9,492 nt of DNA from an uncultured Filifactor sp. GTDB lineage: Bacteria; Bacillota; Clostridia; Peptostreptococcales; Filifactoraceae. The first letter of the stretch is position 1; each line of letters opens with the position of its first letter. Below are positions 7,249 to 9,492 of the stretch, piece after piece. The stretch lies in contig CAMYCP010000039.1 in assembly GCA_947254385.1 (NCBI GenBank), positions 1 through 9,492 of the forward strand. Reading direction: 5' to 3'. Below the pieces are notes generated by a model. The model worked only from the letters and a program-made list of their open reading frames with translations, was not told the origin of the DNA and did not search any database. Both the position numbers and the translations under genes were made by a program.

Positions 7249-8916
7249 TTGAATTTAAGCCCTCAATTTATAGAAGAAGTAAAAGAAAGAACAGACATTC
7301 TCGATTTAATTTCATCTTATGTGGAACTTAAAGGCAGAGGCAAAACCTACAAGGGGCTTTGCCCCTTTCATAGTGAAAAGACGCCGTCCTTTACCGTAAA
7401 CACGACCGATCAATACTACAAATGTTTCGGCTGTCAAAAAGGAGGCGACGCGATAAATTTCGTCATGGAAATCGAACGGCTTTCGTTTTACGAGGCGGTA
7501 AAATTTTTAGCCGAGAGATGTAATATGGAGATGCCGAAATCTGAGATTTATGATGAACAATCTGAAATACAAAGAAAAACATTGCTGGATTTAAATGTCG
7601 ACTGCGCCAAATTTTACCGCAAGTGCCTGTTTGAAAATGAGCGTGCAATGAAATATCTAAAAGAACGTAAAGTTTCCGACGCCATGATACGTAAATTCGG
7701 GCTGGGATATGCGCCTTTCGGCAATTTGATATCGGAAAACTTTAAAGATAAATACGGACTTGAATTTATGGAAGAAAGCGGAATTTTAAAAAAGATAGAT
7801 AATCAATATAAAGATAAATTTATCAACCGCATAATGTTTCCGATCTTTAACTATCGGGGCAAAGTTATCGGCTTTGGAGGAAGATCTTTGGATACTTACG
7901 GACCTAAATATTTAAATTCTCCGGAAACGGAAATTTTTCACAAGAAAAATAACCTCTATGCCTTCAATTTTGCAAAAAAGAGTTCAATAAAAGACTCCGT
8001 CATACTTGCGGAGGGGTACATGGATGTAATAACATTGTATCAATACGGCTTTGACAATGCGGTTGCCTCCCTCGGTACGGCGTTTACACCCGAACAGGCA
8101 AAAGTTCTTAAAGCCAAAGGTATTAAAAAAGTATATATCTCTTACGATTCCGATACGGCAGGTCAAAACGCCGCACTTAAAGCTGTTCCGTTACTGCTTG
8201 AAGTCGGAATTGCTCCGTTTGTAGTAAATATGCCGGGGGAAAAAGATCCGGACGATTTTTTAAAACAACACGGCGCCGAAAGTTACAAAAAATCTATGTT
8301 AAATGCGCTCAATTTTTTAGCTTTTAAGATAAACTACATCAAGAAAGGGTATGATTTAACAATAGATAATCAAAAAAATGAATATGCACGCAAAATATGC
8401 GGTATACTCAAAGAAGCGGAAAAACAAGGCAGGCATATCTTAGTTGAAGAAGAGATTAAAAATCTTTCCTTTGATACGGGTATATCCGTTAAAGCGATCG
8501 GACAGACCGTTTACGGTAAATATTTCAGTCCCAAACGGTTTAAAGAAATTGACCGAACAACTTCCGCAGAAACATTGCATATAGATCCGGACAAGCCCAG
8601 GCTTAAGAGGGAAAACCAACTTCTCAAGTTTTTGTCTAATCATCCGGAATATACATGGGATAAGAATTTTGACGACTTCGTATTTACCGAAGGAAATTTT
8701 TCTGCGTTTAAAAACATCTGGGACGGGATTGAAAGCGAAAAATGTGAAGATGAAATTTCCGTCGAAGACGGCGTTTTGCTTTTAGAGACCGTATATAGAG
8801 ATTCGGTTAAAAAACGGATTGAAGAATTGACAATTGAACAGAAAAAAGCGTATAATCCCGATGAGCAACTTAAAATAGGCATACGCATAATAGAATTGCA
8901 AAGGAAACTTAAATAG
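7249..8916 (+). CDS. dnaG: DNA primase DnaG
   Basis: Synthesises RNA primers for lagging-strand DNA replication, working with the DnaB-type helicase. The start is TTG 7249, with AGGTGAT at 7237-7243, 5 nt upstream. Domains in the 555 residues: an N-terminal zinc-binding domain with ligands C38, H41, C59 and C62; the basic RNA-polymerase-like core (GFGGRSLD, then PKYLNSPETEIFHK, around 205-235); and a TOPRIM catalytic domain with E255 (EGYMDV) and the YDSDTAG motif with D300 and D302. The helical C-terminal part from about 420 is the region that normally binds the helicase and is poorly conserved. At 555 residues it is a little shorter than many primases (about 590-600), but all catalytic parts are present. 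rpoD follows after 30 nt, the classical pairing. A consensus promoter for rpoD is embedded in codons 527-536. Confidence 0.96.
   Translation: MNLSPQFIEEVKERTDILDLISSYVELKGRGKTYKGLCPFHSEKTPSFTVNTTDQYYKCFGCQKGGDAINFVMEIERLSFYEAVKFLAERCNMEMPKSEIYDEQSEIQRKTLLDLNVDCAKFYRKCLFENERAMKYLKERKVSDAMIRKFGLGYAPFGNLISENFKDKYGLEFMEESGILKKIDNQYKDKFINRIMFPIFNYRGKVIGFGGRSLDTYGPKYLNSPETEIFHKKNNLYAFNFAKKSSIKDSVILAEGYMDVITLYQYGFDNAVASLGTAFTPEQAKVLKAKGIKKVYISYDSDTAGQNAALKAVPLLLEVGIAPFVVNMPGEKDPDDFLKQHGAESYKKSMLNALNFLAFKINYIKKGYDLTIDNQKNEYARKICGILKEAEKQGRHILVEEEIKNLSFDTGISVKAIGQTVYGKYFSPKRFKEIDRTTSAETLHIDPDKPRLKRENQLLKFLSNHPEYTWDKNFDDFVFTEGNFSAFKNIWDGIESEKCEDEISVEDGVLLLETVYRDSVKKRIEELTIEQKKAYNPDEQLKIGIRIIELQRKLK
8827..8856 (+). 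promoter_or_regulatory. Consensus sigma-A promoter inside dnaG, reading into rpoD
   Basis: Perfect TTGACA (8827-8832), 18-bp spacer, perfect TATAAT (8851-8856). Both hexamers match the primary-sigma consensus at 6 of 6 positions; I found no other such pair in the window. Predicted start is near 8863, giving a leader of about 84 nt before the rpoD GTG. It sits in the variable C-terminal coding part of dnaG. Internal rpoD promoters in dnaG are known in other bacteria. Confidence 0.65.
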
Positions 8917-8932
8917 AGTTTTGTTTGAATAA

Positions 8933-8938
8933 GGGAGG
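8933..8938 (+). promoter_or_regulatory. Ribosome binding site that favours rpoD start at GTG 8947
   Basis: GGGAGG ends 2 nt before ATG 8941, too close for normal initiation, but 8 nt before the in-frame GTG 8947, which is ideal. GTG is therefore the more likely start and the protein would lose the two residues M-D. Confidence 0.7.
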
Positions 8939-8946
8939 CAATGGAC

Positions 8947-9492
8947 GTGAAAAAAAATGACAACGAATCCGGCAAATCGGACGAAATAAAAAAACTTAAA
9001 ATTTTACTTGAAAAAGGTAAGAAAAAAGGCACGTTGACTTACGGCGAATTATCGGAAGCACTGGAAAATTGCGAATTTGATAAGGACGACATAGAAAATA
9101 CATACGATACTTTTGATCAACTCGGAATTGAACTTATATACGACAGCGAAGTTAAAGATGCGGATTTAAATTCCATAGATGTAGTAAATCCGGATAAAGA
9201 AATCGATCTTGACGATAACAACTCCTCCAAAAGTAACGTATCTCAAACGGTAAGTATCGCCGTGGACGATCCCGTGCGTATGTATTTAAAAGAAATAGGC
9301 AGAATACCGCTTTTGAATGTGGAACAGGAAATAGAACTTGCACAAAAAAATGAAAGCGGTGACCCCCGTGCTAAAAAGAAACTGGTGGAGGCGAATTTAC
9401 GTCTTGTCGTTTCAATAGCTAAACGTTATTTAGGTAGAGGCATGGGCTTTTTGGACTTAATTCAGGAAGGCAATCTCGGACTTATTAAAGCC
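8947..9492 (+). CDS. rpoD: RNA polymerase primary sigma factor RpoD/SigA (partial, 3' end outside window)
   Basis: Directs RNA polymerase to housekeeping promoters. 182 codons are visible from GTG 8947; the frame is open to the window end and also has ATG 8941 two codons earlier. Visible parts: a short region 1.1 (about residues 12-58; [15 protein letters not shown] resembles Bacillus SigA), an acidic Asp/Asn/Ser-rich linker at about 64-100, region 1.2 ([17 protein letters not shown], about 107-123), and the start of region 2 ([34 protein letters not shown], to the end). Regions 2.3-4 with the -10 and -35 reading helices lie outside the window. The unbroken [11 protein letters not shown] and [11 protein letters not shown] blocks, with region 1.1, mark a group 1 (essential) sigma factor. 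It lies 30 nt after dnaG and is probably driven both by dnaG read-through and by the internal promoter at 8827-8856. Confidence 0.95.
   Translation, partial: MKKNDNESGKSDEIKKLKILLEKGKKKGTLTYGELSEALENCEFDKDDIENTYDTFDQLGIELIYDSEVKDADLNSIDVVNPDKEIDLDDNNSSKSNVSQTVSIAVDDPVRMYLKEIGRIPLLNVEQEIELAQKNESGDPRAKKKLVEANLRLVVSIAKRYLGRGMGFLDLIQEGNLGLIKA

Noticed and set aside
7226..7252. Eight-codon ORF (MKVTGDAF) whose stop overlaps the dnaG TTG start, as a coupling leader peptide
   Set aside because: It has no ribosome binding site and is short enough to occur by chance; its codons simply span the dnaG ribosome binding site.

Overview
The window reads as a chromosomal stretch from a low-to-moderate-GC Gram-positive bacterium, most likely an anaerobic member of the Firmicutes (Clostridia or Tissierellia type). 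The basis is strong AGGAGG-type ribosome binding sites, frequent TTG/GTG starts, a lipoprotein-type OppA, a Bacillus-like dnaG–rpoD gene pair, and a sigma factor with a short region 1.1. Genus cannot be decided from the sequence. All genes lie on the + strand, and I see no tRNA, rRNA, CRISPR array, insertion sequence or phage gene.

Region 1 (1–5803) is a complete oligopeptide ABC transporter operon in the order oppB-oppC-oppD-oppF-oppA. Two permeases form the channel, two ATPases drive it, and a lipid-anchored binding protein captures peptides outside the cell. The first four genes are separated by 10–12 nt or overlap. oppA comes last after a 60-nt gap and has its own strong ribosome binding site. 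A promoter with a 17-bp spacer precedes oppB, and a 13/15 match to the CodY box covers its -35 element, which would suit nutrient control. A 17-bp-stem terminator closes the operon, preceded by a second hairpin.

Region 2 (5975–7028) holds two overlapping half-size genes of the chromate transporter (CHR) family, probably forming a two-subunit membrane carrier. Its substrate here is unproven.

Region 3 (7029–9492) is the macromolecular-synthesis pair: dnaG (primase, complete, TTG start) and rpoD/sigA (primary sigma factor, cut off by the window end in region 2). A double-perfect sigma-70 promoter, TTGACA–18 bp–TATAAT, lies inside the 3' end of dnaG and points at rpoD.

Overall this is ordinary housekeeping and nutrient-uptake content, and no new multi-gene system is visible. 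The points worth a second look are regulatory (the internal rpoD promoter, the CodY-like box, the terminator with a duplicated loop) and the matched four-cysteine tails of OppD and OppF.
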